Positions 11,354-22,919 of a stretch of DNA of 64,000 bases are shown here, one piece after another. The position numbers and the translations under genes are program-made. The notes beneath the pieces were generated by a model. That model searched no databases. It was not told the origin of the DNA and saw only the letters and a list, made by a program, of their open reading frames with translations. Numbering within the stretch: position 1 is the first letter of the stretch; the number at the start of each line of letters is the position of its first letter. Source of the stretch: Enterobacter dykesii. Its GTDB lineage: Bacteria; Pseudomonadota; Gammaproteobacteria; Enterobacterales; Enterobacteriaceae. The stretch covers positions 1,488,001 to 1,552,000 of the forward strand of contig NZ_CP126604.1 of NCBI RefSeq assembly GCF_008364625.2, given 5' to 3'.

Positions 11354-12109
11354 CGATCCTTTCAGCCACTGCCAGAGGCGTCCGAGCGTCTCATAACCGA
11401 CGCGATCGCTGTGCATCAGCCACACCGGGGAGGGGATCGCCCGTTCCCACGGGTTGAGCGGCGCGTCGATGGCCATCTGGTTTGCCGGTGCGGGAAGCGG
11501 GTGCAGGCCTTGCTTCTGGAAAAAAATCATCGCGCGCGGCAGGTGTGAAGCGGAGGTCACCAGTAAGAACGGGACATCGCCAATCGCCTGCTTCACTGCG
11601 GCAGCCTCTTCCTCGGTATCTTTTGGCCTGTCCAGGGTGATAATCGAGGAGCGCGGTACGCCGAGCGATTCCGCGACCCTGGCGCCCGCTTCAGCCGTAC
11701 TCACCGGGTTTGTTTTGGCTGCCGCGCCGGTGAAGATCATTTTTGATCCCGGATTTGCCAGCCAGAGGCGAATGCCTTCGTTTAGCCGTGGCAGGCTGTT
11801 GTTGATCAGATTTGAACTGGGGGCCCAGTCAGGATCCCAGGTATATCCGCCGCCCAACACTACGATGTACGCCACTTTCTGATTTCCCTGCCATGTTGGA
11901 TACCTTTTTTCGATGGGGCGTAACAGCCCATCCGCGACCGGCTGCAGGCTCAGCAGCAGCAAGACCAACCAGCCGAACGTGATCAGCGTTTTTCCACTCT
12001 TCTGAAAGCGACTAAACCACACCAGCGCCAGCCCCAGGGCGATGATGATGAGCAGCAGCGGAAGGGGAAGCATCATCCCTCCAATGTATTTCTTAAGGGT
12101 AAAAAGCAT
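11330..12109 (-). CDS. elyC: Envelope biogenesis factor ElyC (DUF218)
   Basis: ElyC is an inner-membrane DUF218 protein; E. coli mutants lose peptidoglycan synthesis at low temperature, linked to undecaprenyl carrier lipid metabolism. The 259 residues equal the E. coli length. Two N-terminal transmembrane segments (about residues 12-30 and 38-56) precede a periplasmic DUF218 domain starting at YIVVLGGGYTW near residue 80, with TSASHLPRA near residue 185. It is read against its neighbours, overlaps the end of ycbJ, and lies head to head with cmoM across 124 bases that must hold both promoters. Confidence 0.95.
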   Translation of the reverse strand: MLFTLKKYIGGMMLPLPLLLIIIALGLALVWFSRFQKSGKTLITFGWLVLLLLSLQPVADGLLRPIEKRYPTWQGNQKVAYIVVLGGGYTWDPDWAPSSNLINNSLPRLNEGIRLWLANPGSKMIFTGAAAKTNPVSTAEAGARVAESLGVPRSSIITLDRPKDTEEEAAAVKQAIGDVPFLLVTSASHLPRAMIFFQKQGLHPLPAPANQMAIDAPLNPWERAIPSPVWLMHSDRVGYETLGRLWQWLKGSSGEPGQE

Positions 12110-12233
12110 CCTTTTTGGTTCCTTTTTTGACCATATAGCAGGTGTTTACCCGTGATATTACACCAGAGAGGTTCATTCTCCGCGCGGGTGTGACAAAATA
12201 GCGGTTTTGCAGTTAGCGAGTGGAACTCTCCCA

Positions 12234-13013
12234 ATGCGGGATCGCAATTTTGATGACATCGCGGAAAAGTTTTCGCGCAACATTTATGGCACCACGAAAG
12301 GGCAGCTCCGTCAGACGATCCTCTGGCAGGATCTGGACACCATTCTGGCCACCTTTGGTGGGCAAAAGTTGCGCGTGCTGGACGCCGGTGGCGGTGAAGG
12401 GCAGACGGCGATAAAAATGGCCGAGCGCGGTCATCACGTCACGCTTTGCGATCTTTCTGCTGAAATGGTCGCCCGCGCGACGCGTGCTGCAGAAGAGAAA
12501 GGTGTGAGCGACAACATGCATTTTATACAATGCGCCGCCCAGGACATCGCACAGCATTTGGAAACCCAGGTTGATCTGATATTGTTTCATGCGGTGCTGG
12601 AGTGGGTTGCCGATCCGCAAAGCGTGTTACAAACCCTGTGGTCGATGTTGCGCCCGGGCGGCACGCTGTCGCTGATGTTTTACAATGCTAACGGCTTCCT
12701 GATGCACAACATGGTTGCAGGAAACTTCGACTATGTGCAGGTCGGGATGCCCAAAAAGAAAAAGCGCACGCTTTCCCCGGACTATCCGCGCGATCCACAG
12801 CAGGTTTATGGCTGGCTGGAAGCGATTGGCTGGCAGATCGTCGGGAAAACGGGCGTCAGGGTGTTTCATGATTATCTGCGTGAAAAACACAAACAGCGTG
12901 ACTGTTTTGACACCTTAACAGAATTAGAAACGCGGTATTGCCGTCAGGAGCCTTTTATCAGCCTTGGCCGCTATATTCACGTCACCGCGCACAAGCCGCA
13001 GATGCAAGGATAA
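12234..13013 (+). CDS. cmoM: tRNA 5-carboxymethoxyuridine methyltransferase CmoM
   Basis: CmoM (formerly SmtA) methylates cmo5U at the wobble position of certain tRNAs to the methyl ester, using SAM. The 259-residue reading starts at MRDRNFDDIA, matching E. coli MQDRNFDDIA; an upstream in-frame start would add 9 unconserved residues. The SAM-binding glycine-rich motif VLDAGGGEG is at residues 48-56 and the acidic strand end CDLS follows. It is 3 bases upstream of mukF and heads the cmoM-mukF-mukE-mukB operon. Confidence 0.97.
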   Translation: MRDRNFDDIAEKFSRNIYGTTKGQLRQTILWQDLDTILATFGGQKLRVLDAGGGEGQTAIKMAERGHHVTLCDLSAEMVARATRAAEEKGVSDNMHFIQCAAQDIAQHLETQVDLILFHAVLEWVADPQSVLQTLWSMLRPGGTLSLMFYNANGFLMHNMVAGNFDYVQVGMPKKKKRTLSPDYPRDPQQVYGWLEAIGWQIVGKTGVRVFHDYLREKHKQRDCFDTLTELETRYCRQEPFISLGRYIHVTAHKPQMQG

Positions 13014-13016
13014 CCT

Positions 13017-14339
13017 ATGAGTGAATTTTCCCAGACAGTCCCCGAACTGGTTGCCTGGGCCAGGAAAAACGATTTCTCCATCTCGCTGCCGGTAGACAGA
13101 CTCTCTTTCCTGCTGGCGGTTGCCACGCTGAACGGCGAACGGCTGGACGGTGAAATGAGCGAGGGTGAACTGGTGGATGCGTTCCGCCATGTCAGTGATG
13201 CGTTTGAGCAAACCAGCGAAACCATTAGCGTGCGTGCCAACAACGCGATCAACGATATGGTGCGTCAACGTCTGCTGAACCGCTTTACCAGCGAGCAGGC
13301 GGAAGGAAACGCCATCTATCGCCTGACGCCGCTGGGCATCGGCATCACCGATTACTATATTCGCCAGCGTGAATTTTCCACGCTGCGTCTTTCCATGCAG
13401 CTCTCGATCGTGGCGGGTGAGCTTAAGCGCGCCGCCGACGCGGCGGATGAAAACGGTGACGAATTCCACTGGCACCGTAACGTCTACGCGCCGCTGAAAT
13501 ATTCGGTGGCCGAGATTTTTGACAGTATCGATCTCACCCAGCGCCTGATGGACGAACAGCAGCAGCAGGTGAAAGACGATATTGCCCAGCTGTTGAATAA
13601 AGACTGGCGAGCGGCCATCTCCAGCTGTGAACTTCTGCTGTCAGAAACCTCCGGCACGCTGCGTGAGCTCCAGGATACGCTGGAAGCCGCAGGAGACAAG
13701 CTGCAGGCGAACCTGCTGCGCATTCAGGATGCGACGCTGGCGCACGACGATCTGCATTTTATCGACCGTCTGGTGTTCGATCTGCAGAGCAAACTTGACC
13801 GCATTATTAGCTGGGGCCAGCAGTCGATCGACTTGTGGATCGGCTACGACCGACACGTGCATAAATTTATCCGTACCGCGATTGATATGGATAAAAACCG
13901 CGTCTTTGCTCAGCGTCTGCGTCAGTCGGTGCAGACCTATTTCGATGCGCCGTGGGCGCTGACCTACGCCAATGCCGATCGTCTGCTGGATATGCGCGAC
14001 GAAGAGATGGCGCTGCGCGATGAAGAGGTGACCGGTGAACTGCCGCCGGATCTGGAATACGAAGAATTTAACGAAATTCGCGAGCAGCTTGCGGCGATGA
14101 TCGAAGAACAGCTCGCGGTCTACAAAACCAGACAAGTGCCGCTGGATCTTGGGCTCGTGGTGCGCGACTATCTGGCGCAATACCCTCGCGCGCGCCACTT
14201 CGACATTGCCCGCATTGTGGTAGACCAGGCGGTGCGTCTGGGCGTCGCGCAAGCAGATTTCACCGGACTGCCGCCGAAGTGGCAGCCAATCAACGATTAC
14301 GGAGCCAAGGTACAGGCGCATGTCATTGACAAATATTGA
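13017..14339 (+). CDS. mukF: Chromosome partition protein MukF (kleisin)
   Basis: MukF is the kleisin of the MukBEF condensin: it bridges MukB heads and recruits MukE. The 440 residues equal E. coli. The N-terminal winged-helix dimerisation region covers about residues 1-120, a helical coiled region follows (about 120-290), then the acidic MukE-binding linker ([18 protein letters not shown], near residues 325-342) and the C-terminal winged helix that contacts the MukB head. It overlaps mukE by 20 bases, indicating coupled translation of complex partners. Confidence 0.98.
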   Translation: MSEFSQTVPELVAWARKNDFSISLPVDRLSFLLAVATLNGERLDGEMSEGELVDAFRHVSDAFEQTSETISVRANNAINDMVRQRLLNRFTSEQAEGNAIYRLTPLGIGITDYYIRQREFSTLRLSMQLSIVAGELKRAADAADENGDEFHWHRNVYAPLKYSVAEIFDSIDLTQRLMDEQQQQVKDDIAQLLNKDWRAAISSCELLLSETSGTLRELQDTLEAAGDKLQANLLRIQDATLAHDDLHFIDRLVFDLQSKLDRIISWGQQSIDLWIGYDRHVHKFIRTAIDMDKNRVFAQRLRQSVQTYFDAPWALTYANADRLLDMRDEEMALRDEEVTGELPPDLEYEEFNEIREQLAAMIEEQLAVYKTRQVPLDLGLVVRDYLAQYPRARHFDIARIVVDQAVRLGVAQADFTGLPPKWQPINDYGAKVQAHVIDKY

Positions 14340-15024
14340 ACAAGTGATGCCGGTTAAGCTGGCACAGGCGCTGGCGAATCCGTTATTTCCGGCGCTGGAC
14401 AGCCAGCTGCGTGCCGGTCGTCACATTGGATTAGACGAGCTGGATAATCACGCCTTTTTGATGGATTTCCAGGAGTACCTGGAAGAGTTTTACGCACGCT
14501 ATAACGTGGAGCTTATCCGCGCGCCGGAAGGGTTTTTCTACCTGCGCCCGCGCTCCACGACGCTGATCCCGCGTTCCGTGCTCTCCGAGCTGGATATGAT
14601 GGTCGGCAAAATTCTTTGCTACCTCTACCTCAGCCCGGAACGTCTGGCGAATGAAGGGATCTTCACCCAGCAGGAACTCTACGACGAGCTGTTGACGCTG
14701 GCAGATGAGAGCAAGCTGCTGAAGCTGGTGAACAACCGCTCCACGGGGTCGGATCTTGACCGTCAGAAATTACAGGAAAAGGTTCGCTCTTCCCTGAACC
14801 GTCTGCGCCGTCTGGGGATGGTCTGGTTTATGGGCCACGACAGCAGCAAATTCCGCATCACGGAATCTGTCTTCCGCTTCGGCGCAGACGTGCGCGCGGG
14901 CGATGACGCGCGTGAAGCGCAGCTTCGCATGATCCGCGACGGTGAAGCGATGCCGGTGGAAAACCATTTGCAGCTCAATGACGAGCATGAAGAGAATCTG
15001 CCGGATAGCGGGGAGGAAGAGTAA
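14320..15024 (+). CDS. mukE: Chromosome partition protein MukE (kite subunit)
   Basis: MukE is the KITE accessory subunit that binds MukF and DNA in the MukBEF complex. The 234 residues match E. coli and start [14 protein letters not shown] (MSSTNIEQ in E. coli). Two winged-helix domains are implied; the C-terminus is acidic, ending in DSGEEE. The start lies within the end of mukF, and the TAA stop shares a base with the mukB ATG, so stoichiometry is probably set by translational coupling. Confidence 0.98.
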   Translation: MSLTNIEQVMPVKLAQALANPLFPALDSQLRAGRHIGLDELDNHAFLMDFQEYLEEFYARYNVELIRAPEGFFYLRPRSTTLIPRSVLSELDMMVGKILCYLYLSPERLANEGIFTQQELYDELLTLADESKLLKLVNNRSTGSDLDRQKLQEKVRSSLNRLRRLGMVWFMGHDSSKFRITESVFRFGADVRAGDDAREAQLRMIRDGEAMPVENHLQLNDEHEENLPDSGEEE

Positions 15025-18000
15025 TGATTGAACGCGGTAAATTTCGCTCACTGACGCTGATTAACTGGAACGGCTTCTTTGCCCGAACGTTCGATCTGGA
15101 TGAGCTGGTCACGACGCTCTCCGGCGGTAACGGTGCGGGTAAATCCACCACCATGGCGGCCTTTGTCACGGCGCTGATCCCTGACCTGACGCTGCTTCAC
15201 TTCCGTAACACCACCGAAGCGGGGGCAACAAGCGGCTCCCGCGATAAGGGTCTGCACGGTAAGCTGAAGGCCGGCGTCTGTTATTCGGTTCTGGACGTCA
15301 TTAACTCCCGTCATCAGCGCGTGGTAGTGGGCGTGCGCCTGCAGCAGGTCGCCGGTCGCGACCGTAAAGTGGATATCAAACCGTTTGCGATTCAGGGCTT
15401 GCCAACCTCCGTGCAGCCGACGGCGCTGCTAACGGAAACCCTGAACGAACGTCAGGCGCGCGTGCTGACGCTGCAGGAGCTGAAGGACAAGCTCGAAGCT
15501 ATCGAAGGCGTGCAGTTCAAGCAGTTCAACTCGATTACCGACTACCACTCGCTGATGTTCGATCTGGGCGTGGTGGCGCGTCGTCTGCGCACCGCATCAG
15601 ACCGTAGCAAATACTACCGCCTGATCGAAGCGTCTCTGTACGGCGGTATCTCCAGCGCGATTACCCGCTCCCTGCGCGACTACCTGCTGCCGGAAAACAG
15701 CGGCGTGCGTAAGGCCTTCCAGGATATGGAAGCGGCGCTGCGTGAAAACCGCATGACGCTGGAAGCGATTCGCGTGACCCAGTCTGACCGCGACCTGTTT
15801 AAACACCTGATCAGCGAAGCCACCAACTACGTGGCGGCGGACTACATGCGCCACGCCAACGAGCGCCGGGTGCATCTCGATCAGGCATTAGAATACCGTC
15901 GCGAGCTGTTTACCTCCCGTAAACAGCTGGTGGCCGAGCAGTACAAGCACGTCGAAATGGCGCGCGAGCTGGGCGAGCACAACGGTGCTGAAGGCGATCT
16001 GGAAGCCGATTACCAGGCCGCCAGCGATCACCTGAACCTGGTGCAGACCGCGCTGCGTCAACAGGAAAAAATCGAGCGCTATGAAGCGGACCTCGATGAG
16101 CTGCAGATCCGTCTCGAAGAGCAGAATGAAGTGGTGGCTGAAGCCGCCGACATGCAGGAAGAGAACGAAGCCCGCGCCGAAGCGGCCGAGCTGGAAGTGG
16201 ATGAGCTGAAAAGCCAGCTTGCCGATTACCAGCAGGCACTTGACGTGCAGCAGACGCGAGCGATTCAGTATAACCAGGCACTGCAGGCATTACAGCGTGC
16301 AAAAGAGCAGTGCCATCTGCCTGACCTGACGCCGGATAGCGCCGACGAGTGGCTGGATACCTTCCAAGCCAAAGAGCAGGAAGCCACCGAGAAATTGCTC
16401 TCCCTCGAACAGAAAATGAGCGTCGCGCAAACGGCGCACAGCCAGTTTGAGCAGGCTTATCAGCTGGTGGTCGCGATTAACGGCCCGCTGGCGCGTAGCG
16501 AAGCCTGGGACGTTGCTCGTGAACTGCTGCGCGACGGTGTAAACCAGCGCCATCTGGCCGAGCAGGTTCAGCCGCTGCGTATGCGTCTGAACGAGCTGGA
16601 GCAGCGCCTGCGCGAGCAGCAGGAAGCCGAGCGTCTGCTGGCCGATTTCTGTAAACGTCAGGGTAAAAATTACGATTTCGACGAGCTTGAGGCCCTGCAT
16701 CAGGAGCTGGAAGCGCGTATTGCAGCTCTGTCCGATACCGTATCAAACGCCAGCGAACAGCGTATGAACCTGCGTCAGGAGCTGGAGCAGATTCAGTCCC
16801 GTTCGAAGACCCTCCTGGAGCGTGCGCCAGTCTGGCTGGCGGCGCAAAGCAGCCTGAATCAGCTCAGCGAGCAGTGCGGCGAGCAGTTCGAATCCAGCCA
16901 GGAAGTGACCGAATACCTGCAGCAGCTGCTGGAGCGCGAGCGCGAAGCCATCGTTGAGCGTGATGAAGTGGGTGCCCGCAAGCGCGACGTCGATGAAGAA
17001 ATTGAGCGCTTAAGCCAGCCGGGCGGGTCAGAAGATCCGCGCCTGAATGCACTCGCCGAGCGTTTTGGCGGCGTTCTGCTGTCCGAGATTTACGACGACG
17101 TTGGCCTTGACGATGCGCCATACTTCTCCGCGCTGTACGGTCCATCCCGCAACGCGATTGTGGTTCCGGATCTGTCGCTGATTTCTGAGCAGCTTGCCGG
17201 CCTGGAAGATTGCCCGGAAGATCTCTACCTGATCGAAGGGGATCCGCAGTCGTTCGATGACAGCGTATTCAGCGTCGACGAGCTGGAAAAAGCGGTGGTA
17301 GTGAAAATTGCCGACCGTCAGTGGCGCTATTCCCGCTTCCCGGAGCTGCCGCTGTTTGGCCGCGCCGCGCGCGAAAGCCGCATTGAGAGCCTGCACGCCG
17401 AGCGTGAAACGCTGTCTGAACGTTTTGCGACCCTGTCGTTTGACGTGCAGAAAACCCAGCGTCTGCATCAGTCGTTCAGCCGCTTTATCGGCAGCCATCT
17501 CGCCGTAGCGTTTGATGCGGATCCTGAGGCCGAAATCCGCAAGCTCAATACCCGCCGTGGCGAGCTGGAACGCGCGATTGCCGCTCATGAAAATGATAAC
17601 CAGCAGAGTCGCGTCCAGTTTGAACAGGCAAAAGAGGGCGTTGCGGCCCTTAACCGCATCCTGCCGCGCCTGAATCTGCTGGCGGATGACACGCTGGCTG
17701 ACCGCGTGGATGAGATCCAGGAGCGTCTGGATGAAGCGCAGGAAGCCGCGCGTTTCGTTCAGCAGCATGGCAATCAGCTGGCGAAGCTGGAGCCCGTCGT
17801 GTCTGTCCTGCAGAGCGACCCGGAACAGTTCGAGCAGTTAAAAGAAGATTATGCCTGGTCGCAGCAGGTGCAGCGCGAAGCGCGTCAGCAGGCGTTTGCC
17901 CTGACGGAAGTGGTGCAGCGTCGGGCTCACTTTGGCTACTCCGATTCGGCTGAAATGCTGAGCGGTAACAGCGATCTGAACGAAAAACTGCGTCAGCGCC

Positions 18001-19475
18001 TTGAGCAGGCGGAGGCGGAACGTACTCGCGCCCGCGAAGCAATGCGCAGCCATTCCGCTCAGCTGAACCAGTACAACCAGGTGCTGGCCTCGCTGAAAAG
18101 CTCCTTCGACACCAAGAAAGAGCTGTTAAACGATCTGCAGAAAGAGCTTCAGGACATCGGCGTTCGTGCCGACAGCGGGGCGGAAGAGCGCGCGCGTATT
18201 CGTCGTGACGAGCTGCATTCACAGCTCAGCAATAACCGCGCGCGTCGTAATCAGCTGGAAAAAGCGCTGACCTTCTGCGAAGCGGAAATGGATAACCTGA
18301 CCCGTCGCCTGCGCAAGCTGGAACGCGATTATCATGAAATGCGTGAGCAGGTCGTGACCGCCAAGGCGGGCTGGTGCGCGGTGATGCGCATGGTGAAAGA
18401 CAATAACGTTGAGCGTCGTCTGCACCGCCGCGAGCTGGCGTATCTTTCTGCCGATGAGCTACGTTCCATGTCGGATAAGGCGTTGGGTGCGCTGCGTCTG
18501 GCGGTGGCGGATAACGAACACCTGCGCGACGTGCTGCGTATGTCGGAGGATCCGAAACGCCCGGAACGTAAAATTCAGTTCTTCGTGGCGGTTTACCAGC
18601 ACCTGCGCGAGCGTATTCGTCAGGACATCATCCGTACCGACGATCCGGTCGAAGCCATCGAACAGATGGAAATCGAGCTGGGTCGCCTGACGGAGGAGCT
18701 GACCTCCCGCGAGCAGAAGCTGGCGATCAGCTCCCGCAGCGTGGCGAACATCATTCGTAAAACCATTCAGCGCGAGCAGAACCGTATACGCCAGCTGAAC
18801 CAGGGTCTGCAGAGCGTGTCGTTTGGTCAGGTGAACAGCGTGCGCCTCAACGTCAATGTGCGTGAAGCCCACGCGACGCTGCTGGAAGTGCTCTCAGAGC
18901 AGCACGAGCAGCACCAGGATCTGTTCAACAGCAACCGTCTGACCTTCTCCGAAGCGCTGGCGAAGCTGTATCAGCGCCTGAACCCGCAGATTGATATGGG
19001 GCAGCGTACGCCGCAAACCATCGGTGAAGAGCTGCTGGACTACCGTAACTACCTGGAAATGGAAGTTGAGGTAAACCGTGGCTCAGACGGCTGGCTGCGT
19101 GCGGAATCCGGAGCGCTCTCTACCGGTGAAGCGATCGGTACCGGGATGTCAATTCTGGTGATGGTGGTACAGAGCTGGGAAGATGAAGCGCGCCGCCTGC
19201 GCGGCAAAGACATCTCGCCATGCCGACTGCTGTTCCTGGATGAGGCGGCGCGTCTTGATGCCCGTTCAATTGCCACGCTGTTCGAGCTTTGCGAACGTCT
19301 CGATATGCAGCTCATTATCGCAGCACCTGAGAACATCAGCCCCGAGAAGGGCACCACCTACAAACTGGTGCGTAAAGTGTTCCAGAACAGCGAACACGTT
19401 CACGTTGTGGGGCTGCGTGGCTTTGCGCCGCAGCCGCCGGAGTCATTGCCGGAAACCACGGCGGACGCTTCCTGA
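15024..19475 (+). CDS. mukB: Chromosome partition protein MukB (SMC-like ATPase)
   Basis: MukB is the SMC-type ATPase that organises and segregates the chromosome. It has 1483 residues (1486 in E. coli). The N-terminal head half carries Walker A GGNGAGKS at G34-S41. Long coiled coils occupy about residues 290-650 and 800-1130, flanking a central hinge that contains the [15 protein letters not shown] stretch. The C-terminal head half contains the signature-like [11 protein letters not shown] and Walker [12 protein letters not shown]. It is the last gene of the operon; a strong terminator follows at 19493. Confidence 0.99.
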   Translation: MIERGKFRSLTLINWNGFFARTFDLDELVTTLSGGNGAGKSTTMAAFVTALIPDLTLLHFRNTTEAGATSGSRDKGLHGKLKAGVCYSVLDVINSRHQRVVVGVRLQQVAGRDRKVDIKPFAIQGLPTSVQPTALLTETLNERQARVLTLQELKDKLEAIEGVQFKQFNSITDYHSLMFDLGVVARRLRTASDRSKYYRLIEASLYGGISSAITRSLRDYLLPENSGVRKAFQDMEAALRENRMTLEAIRVTQSDRDLFKHLISEATNYVAADYMRHANERRVHLDQALEYRRELFTSRKQLVAEQYKHVEMARELGEHNGAEGDLEADYQAASDHLNLVQTALRQQEKIERYEADLDELQIRLEEQNEVVAEAADMQEENEARAEAAELEVDELKSQLADYQQALDVQQTRAIQYNQALQALQRAKEQCHLPDLTPDSADEWLDTFQAKEQEATEKLLSLEQKMSVAQTAHSQFEQAYQLVVAINGPLARSEAWDVARELLRDGVNQRHLAEQVQPLRMRLNELEQRLREQQEAERLLADFCKRQGKNYDFDELEALHQELEARIAALSDTVSNASEQRMNLRQELEQIQSRSKTLLERAPVWLAAQSSLNQLSEQCGEQFESSQEVTEYLQQLLEREREAIVERDEVGARKRDVDEEIERLSQPGGSEDPRLNALAERFGGVLLSEIYDDVGLDDAPYFSALYGPSRNAIVVPDLSLISEQLAGLEDCPEDLYLIEGDPQSFDDSVFSVDELEKAVVVKIADRQWRYSRFPELPLFGRAARESRIESLHAERETLSERFATLSFDVQKTQRLHQSFSRFIGSHLAVAFDADPEAEIRKLNTRRGELERAIAAHENDNQQSRVQFEQAKEGVAALNRILPRLNLLADDTLADRVDEIQERLDEAQEAARFVQQHGNQLAKLEPVVSVLQSDPEQFEQLKEDYAWSQQVQREARQQAFALTEVVQRRAHFGYSDSAEMLSGNSDLNEKLRQRLEQAEAERTRAREAMRSHSAQLNQYNQVLASLKSSFDTKKELLNDLQKELQDIGVRADSGAEERARIRRDELHSQLSNNRARRNQLEKALTFCEAEMDNLTRRLRKLERDYHEMREQVVTAKAGWCAVMRMVKDNNVERRLHRRELAYLSADELRSMSDKALGALRLAVADNEHLRDVLRMSEDPKRPERKIQFFVAVYQHLRERIRQDIIRTDDPVEAIEQMEIELGRLTEELTSREQKLAISSRSVANIIRKTIQREQNRIRQLNQGLQSVSFGQVNSVRLNVNVREAHATLLEVLSEQHEQHQDLFNSNRLTFSEALAKLYQRLNPQIDMGQRTPQTIGEELLDYRNYLEMEVEVNRGSDGWLRAESGALSTGEAIGTGMSILVMVVQSWEDEARRLRGKDISPCRLLFLDEAARLDARSIATLFELCERLDMQLIIAAPENISPEKGTTYKLVRKVFQNSEHVHVVGLRGFAPQPPESLPETTADAS

Positions 19476-19492
19476 AGCGTCTTCTGACCCGA

Positions 19493-19520
19493 AGCGGCGC
19501 ACTGGCGCCGCTTTTTTTTT
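19493..19520 (+). terminator. Rho-independent terminator of the muk operon
   Basis: Perfect 8-bp GC-rich stem agcggcgc / gcgccgct (19493-19500 with 19505-19512), tetraloop actg, then T to 19520. It lies 18 bases after the mukB stop. Confidence 0.92.
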
Positions 19521-19653
19521 AAACTTAACTTGTGCTTAGGGCTGCGTTATCTTTAAACTTCTTTACATAAGGTAAGGCAACAGCTTAGCCGTCTACCTAT
19601 AATGAAAGAAAGCCCCAGCGTGATGGGCATGTCGTGAAAACAGGGGGCAAGGG

Positions 19654-21477
19654 ATGTTGCTAAAGAAAGAATGTGGTCGTCAGCTGTCTGCGCTGAGTTT
19701 ATGCCTGGCAGTGATGTTTGCTCCGCTGTTAACCGCCCAGGCCGACGAGCCTGAAATTGTGCCGACTGACAGCTCGGCAACGACAGGCGCGCAGCCAACG
19801 TCGTTGTCCCAGCCGCTGGACCAGTCTCCGGCTACGGCTATCATGGCCGGTATAAAGCCGCTGCCGGAAGGCATCGACGCCGAATCGCTCAGTCAGCAGC
19901 TGCAGTCGGGGCTGCCGTCAGGCTACACGCCTGTCTATCTCAATCAGCTCACGCTGCTCTATGCCGCCCGCGATATGAAACCGATGTGGGAAAATCGCGA
20001 TGCCGTGCGCGCCTTCCAGCAGCAGCTGGCGGAGGTCGCGATTGCCGGGTTTCAGCCGCAGTTTACAAAGTGGGTTGAACTGTTAACCGATCCTGCCGTC
20101 ACCGGGCAGGCGCGGGACGTGGTGCTTTCAGATGCCATGATGGGTTACCTGCAGTTCGTGGCGGGTATTCCGGTCAACGGCAACCGCTGGCTGTACAGCG
20201 ATAAGCCGTACAAGCTGGCGACGCCGGCGCTGTCGGTCATTAACCAGTGGCAGCTAGCGCTTGATAATGGCGAACTGCCGCGCTTTATCGCCAGCCTCGC
20301 ACCGGCGCATCCACACTATGCCACTCTGCATCAGTCGCTTCTCGCGCTGGTGGGCGACTCGCGCCCATGGCCGCAGATGCGCGGCACCGCGACGCTGCGT
20401 CCGGGGCAGTGGAGCAGCGATGTGCCTGCTCTGCGCGAGATCCTGACGCGCTCCGGTCTTCTTGATGGCGGGCCAAAGATTGCTCTCCCGGGTGATGATC
20501 CACAAAGCGTCGCCGTCAGCCCGTCAGCGCCAGTAAAAGAGAAGAAAGGCATTGCCCTGAGCAACAAACCTGCGGCTTACGATCGCGAGCTGGTTGCGGC
20601 CGTTAAACAGTTCCAGACCGCTCAGGGGCTGGGGGCCGATGGCGTCATTGGCCAGACGACGCGTGACTGGCTGAACGTATCGCCTGCGCAGCGGGCAGGC
20701 GTACTGGCGCTCAATATCCAGCGTTTGCGTCTGCTGCCGGGAACGCTCTCTACCGGAATTATGGTTAACATTCCGGCGTATTCCCTGGTCTATTATCAGG
20801 ACGGTAGCGAAAAACTGGCGTCGCGCGTGATTGTCGGGCGTCCGGATCGTAAAACACCGATGATGAGCAGTGCGCTGAATAACGTGGTGGTTAACCCACC
20901 GTGGAACGTTCCGCCGACCCTGGCGCGAAAAGACATTTTGCCGAAGGTCTGGAACGATCCGGGTTATCTGGAACGTCATGGCTACACGGTGATGCGTGGA
21001 TGGAACAGTAAAGAGGCCATCGATCCTTATATGGTCGACTGGTCGACGATCACGGCGTCGAATTTACCGTTTCGTTTCCAGCAGGCTCCCGGGGCGCATA
21101 ACTCTTTAGGGCGTTATAAGTTCAATATGCCGAGTTCAGACGCTATCTATCTGCACGATACGCCGAACCACAACCTGTTCCAGAAAGATACGCGCGCGCT
21201 CAGTTCTGGTTGCGTGCGAGTGAACAAAGCCTCGGAACTGGCCAATATGCTGTTGCAGGATGCGGGCTGGAACGATACGCGTATCTCGGATGCTCTGAAG
21301 CAGGGGGATACGCGTTACGTGAATATTCGCCACAATATTCCTGTCAATCTTTACTACCTGACGGCATTTGTGGGTGAGGACGGGCGTACCCAGTATCGTA
21401 CAGATATTTACAATTATGATCTCACCGCGCGATCCGGCGCACAAATTTTGCCAAAAGCGGAACAATTAATCAGGTAA
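19654..21477 (+). CDS. ldtD: L,D-transpeptidase LdtD (YcbB)
   Basis: LdtD makes 3-3 (mDap-mDap) peptidoglycan crosslinks in the periplasm; in E. coli it can bypass penicillin-binding proteins and is induced by envelope stress. The 607 residues (615 in E. coli) begin with a signal peptide ending near AQADE (residues about 1-30). A PG_binding_1 repeat lies near residues 310-350 ([17 protein letters not shown]). The YkuD catalytic domain follows at about 375-545, with H501 in YLHDTP and the nucleophile C520 in SSGCVRV. The shorter length is due to a reduced linker after LPGDDP. SD ggcaaggg precedes the ATG. Confidence 0.97.
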   Translation: MLLKKECGRQLSALSLCLAVMFAPLLTAQADEPEIVPTDSSATTGAQPTSLSQPLDQSPATAIMAGIKPLPEGIDAESLSQQLQSGLPSGYTPVYLNQLTLLYAARDMKPMWENRDAVRAFQQQLAEVAIAGFQPQFTKWVELLTDPAVTGQARDVVLSDAMMGYLQFVAGIPVNGNRWLYSDKPYKLATPALSVINQWQLALDNGELPRFIASLAPAHPHYATLHQSLLALVGDSRPWPQMRGTATLRPGQWSSDVPALREILTRSGLLDGGPKIALPGDDPQSVAVSPSAPVKEKKGIALSNKPAAYDRELVAAVKQFQTAQGLGADGVIGQTTRDWLNVSPAQRAGVLALNIQRLRLLPGTLSTGIMVNIPAYSLVYYQDGSEKLASRVIVGRPDRKTPMMSSALNNVVVNPPWNVPPTLARKDILPKVWNDPGYLERHGYTVMRGWNSKEAIDPYMVDWSTITASNLPFRFQQAPGAHNSLGRYKFNMPSSDAIYLHDTPNHNLFQKDTRALSSGCVRVNKASELANMLLQDAGWNDTRISDALKQGDTRYVNIRHNIPVNLYYLTAFVGEDGRTQYRTDIYNYDLTARSGAQILPKAEQLIR

Positions 21478-21561
21478 ATGAAGCAGTTCGGGAAAAATGA
21501 TTGTCGTAAGTTAGGGTGAATAAGGGGCAATATCGCTGTAAGCCGCGTATTCACTGGGGTT

Positions 21562-21601
21562 GGGCGCCTTGACGTACCTGGTTTTGCCAGTTAAGGTGCC
21601 C
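21562..21601 (+). other. Strong inverted repeat / RNA hairpin upstream of ycbK
   Basis: Within the 174-base ldtD-ycbK gap, arms 21562-21573 (gggcgccttgac) and 21590-21601 (gttaaggtgccc) form a 12-bp stem in RNA with two G-U pairs. The 16-base loop can itself pair ctgg with ccag. No T run follows on the plus strand, so it is not a classical terminator for ldtD. It sits 50 bases before the ycbK ATG and may be a 5'-UTR structure or processing site. Confidence 0.6.
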
Positions 21602-21651
21602 TTCGTGCGCTAAGCATATTACGATTTCTTTTACCTGTAGACCTGATTATC

Positions 21652-22203
21652 ATGGACAAATTTGACGCTAATCGCCGCAAACTGCTGGCGTTAGGTGGTG
21701 TTGCGCTTGGCGCAGCGGCCATCCTGCCGACGCCAGCATTTGCCACCCTCTCGACACCTCGTCCGCGAGTTTTAACGCTCAACAACCTGCATACCGGTGA
21801 GTCGCTAAAAGCGGAGTTTTTCGATGGCAGAGGCTATATTCAGGATGAATTAGCAAGACTTAACCATTTTTTCCGTGATTTCCGCGCGAATAAAATAAAA
21901 GCCATCGATCCAGGACTGTTTGATCAGCTTTTCCGCCTTCAGGGCCTGCTGGGCAGCAGCAAGCCGGTGCAGCTCATATCTGGCTATCGCTCGATTGATA
22001 CCAATAATGAACTGCGCGCCCACAGTCGTGGGGTAGCGAAAAAAAGCTATCACACGAAGGGACAGGCAATGGATTTCCATATTGAAGGCGTTTCGTTAGC
22101 CAATATTCGCAAAGCCGCGTTATCTATGCGCGCAGGTGGTGTAGGATATTACCCCAGCAGCAACTTTGTGCATATTGATACCGGTCCGGTTCGGCACTGG
22201 TAA
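21652..22203 (+). CDS. ycbK: Tat-exported DUF882/peptidase M15-like protein YcbK
   Basis: The 183 residues match E. coli YcbK (182). The N-terminus is a twin-arginine signal ([10 protein letters not shown]8-R9, then a hydrophobic stretch and AFA near residue 30), so it is exported folded by Tat. The mature part is an M15-like (DUF882) peptidoglycan hydrolase fold: SGYRS, then the zinc-ligand pattern H-x6-D in [11 protein letters not shown], and VHIDTGP near the C-terminus. E. coli YcbK is a Tat substrate; its hydrolytic role is a family inference. It lies downstream of ldtD, another wall enzyme, in the same direction. Confidence 0.94.
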   Translation: MDKFDANRRKLLALGGVALGAAAILPTPAFATLSTPRPRVLTLNNLHTGESLKAEFFDGRGYIQDELARLNHFFRDFRANKIKAIDPGLFDQLFRLQGLLGSSKPVQLISGYRSIDTNNELRAHSRGVAKKSYHTKGQAMDFHIEGVSLANIRKAALSMRAGGVGYYPSSNFVHIDTGPVRHW

Positions 22204-22223
22204 TAACGAAACACAGGAGCAGT

Positions 22224-22871
22224 ATGAACTATCGTATTATTCCGGTTACCGCGTTCTCCCAGAATTGTTCATTGATCTGGTGCGAACAGACTAAACTGGC
22301 CGCGCTTGTCGATCCCGGCGGTGACGCTGAGAAAATCAAGCAGGAAGTCGCAGCAAGCGGCGTCACGCTGATGCAGGTTTTGCTCACTCATGGTCATCTT
22401 GACCATGTAGGTGCTGCGGCTGAACTGGCTGAACACTACGGTGTGCCGATTATCGGTCCGGAAAAAGAAGATGAGTTCTGGCTGCAGGGGTTACCCGCCC
22501 AAAGCCGCATGTTTGGCCTTGATGAGTGTCAGCCCCTGACGCCCGATCGCTGGCTGAACGAAGGAGAGCGCGTTAACGTAGGGAATGTGACTTTACAGGT
22601 GTTGCATTGTCCTGGGCATACGCCAGGCCATATCGTCTTCTTTGATGACCAGTCCCGTCTGCTAATTTCCGGCGATGTGATTTTCAAAGGTGGCGTAGGA
22701 CGCAGCGATTTTCCGCGCGGCGATCACGGGCAGTTGATTCAGTCAATTAAACAAAAGTTATTGCCGCTGGGTGATGACGTCACGTTTATCCCTGGACACG
22801 GTCCGATGTCGACGCTGGGCTACGAACGGCTCCATAACCCGTTCCTTCAGGATGAAATGCCTGTCTGGTAA
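22224..22871 (+). CDS. ycbL: Type II hydroxyacylglutathione hydrolase-like YcbL
   Basis: YcbL is a compact metallo-beta-lactamase-fold hydrolase; the Salmonella enzyme has been described as a type II glyoxalase II acting on S-lactoylglutathione. The 215 residues match E. coli. Metal ligands are visible: H56, H58, D60 and H61 in THGHLDH, then [18 protein letters not shown] and a final PGHGP. It lacks the C-terminal glutathione-binding helical domain of classical GloB, consistent with type II. It is 20 bases after ycbK and shares a bidirectional terminator with the convergent aspC. Confidence 0.95.
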   Translation: MNYRIIPVTAFSQNCSLIWCEQTKLAALVDPGGDAEKIKQEVAASGVTLMQVLLTHGHLDHVGAAAELAEHYGVPIIGPEKEDEFWLQGLPAQSRMFGLDECQPLTPDRWLNEGERVNVGNVTLQVLHCPGHTPGHIVFFDDQSRLLISGDVIFKGGVGRSDFPRGDHGQLIQSIKQKLLPLGDDVTFIPGHGPMSTLGYERLHNPFLQDEMPVW

Positions 22872-22878
22872 CCAGAAT

Positions 22879-22910
22879 AAAAAAAGCCTGCATAACGCAG
22901 GCTTTTTTAT
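22879..22910. terminator. Bidirectional terminator between ycbL and aspC
   Basis: Stem aaaaaagcctgc / gcaggctttttt (22880-22891 with 22897-22908), loop of 5. T runs occur on both strands, so it can end ycbL (plus) and aspC (minus) transcripts, whose stops lie 8 and 10 bases away. Confidence 0.92.
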
Positions 22911-22919
22911 GGGCGCAAA

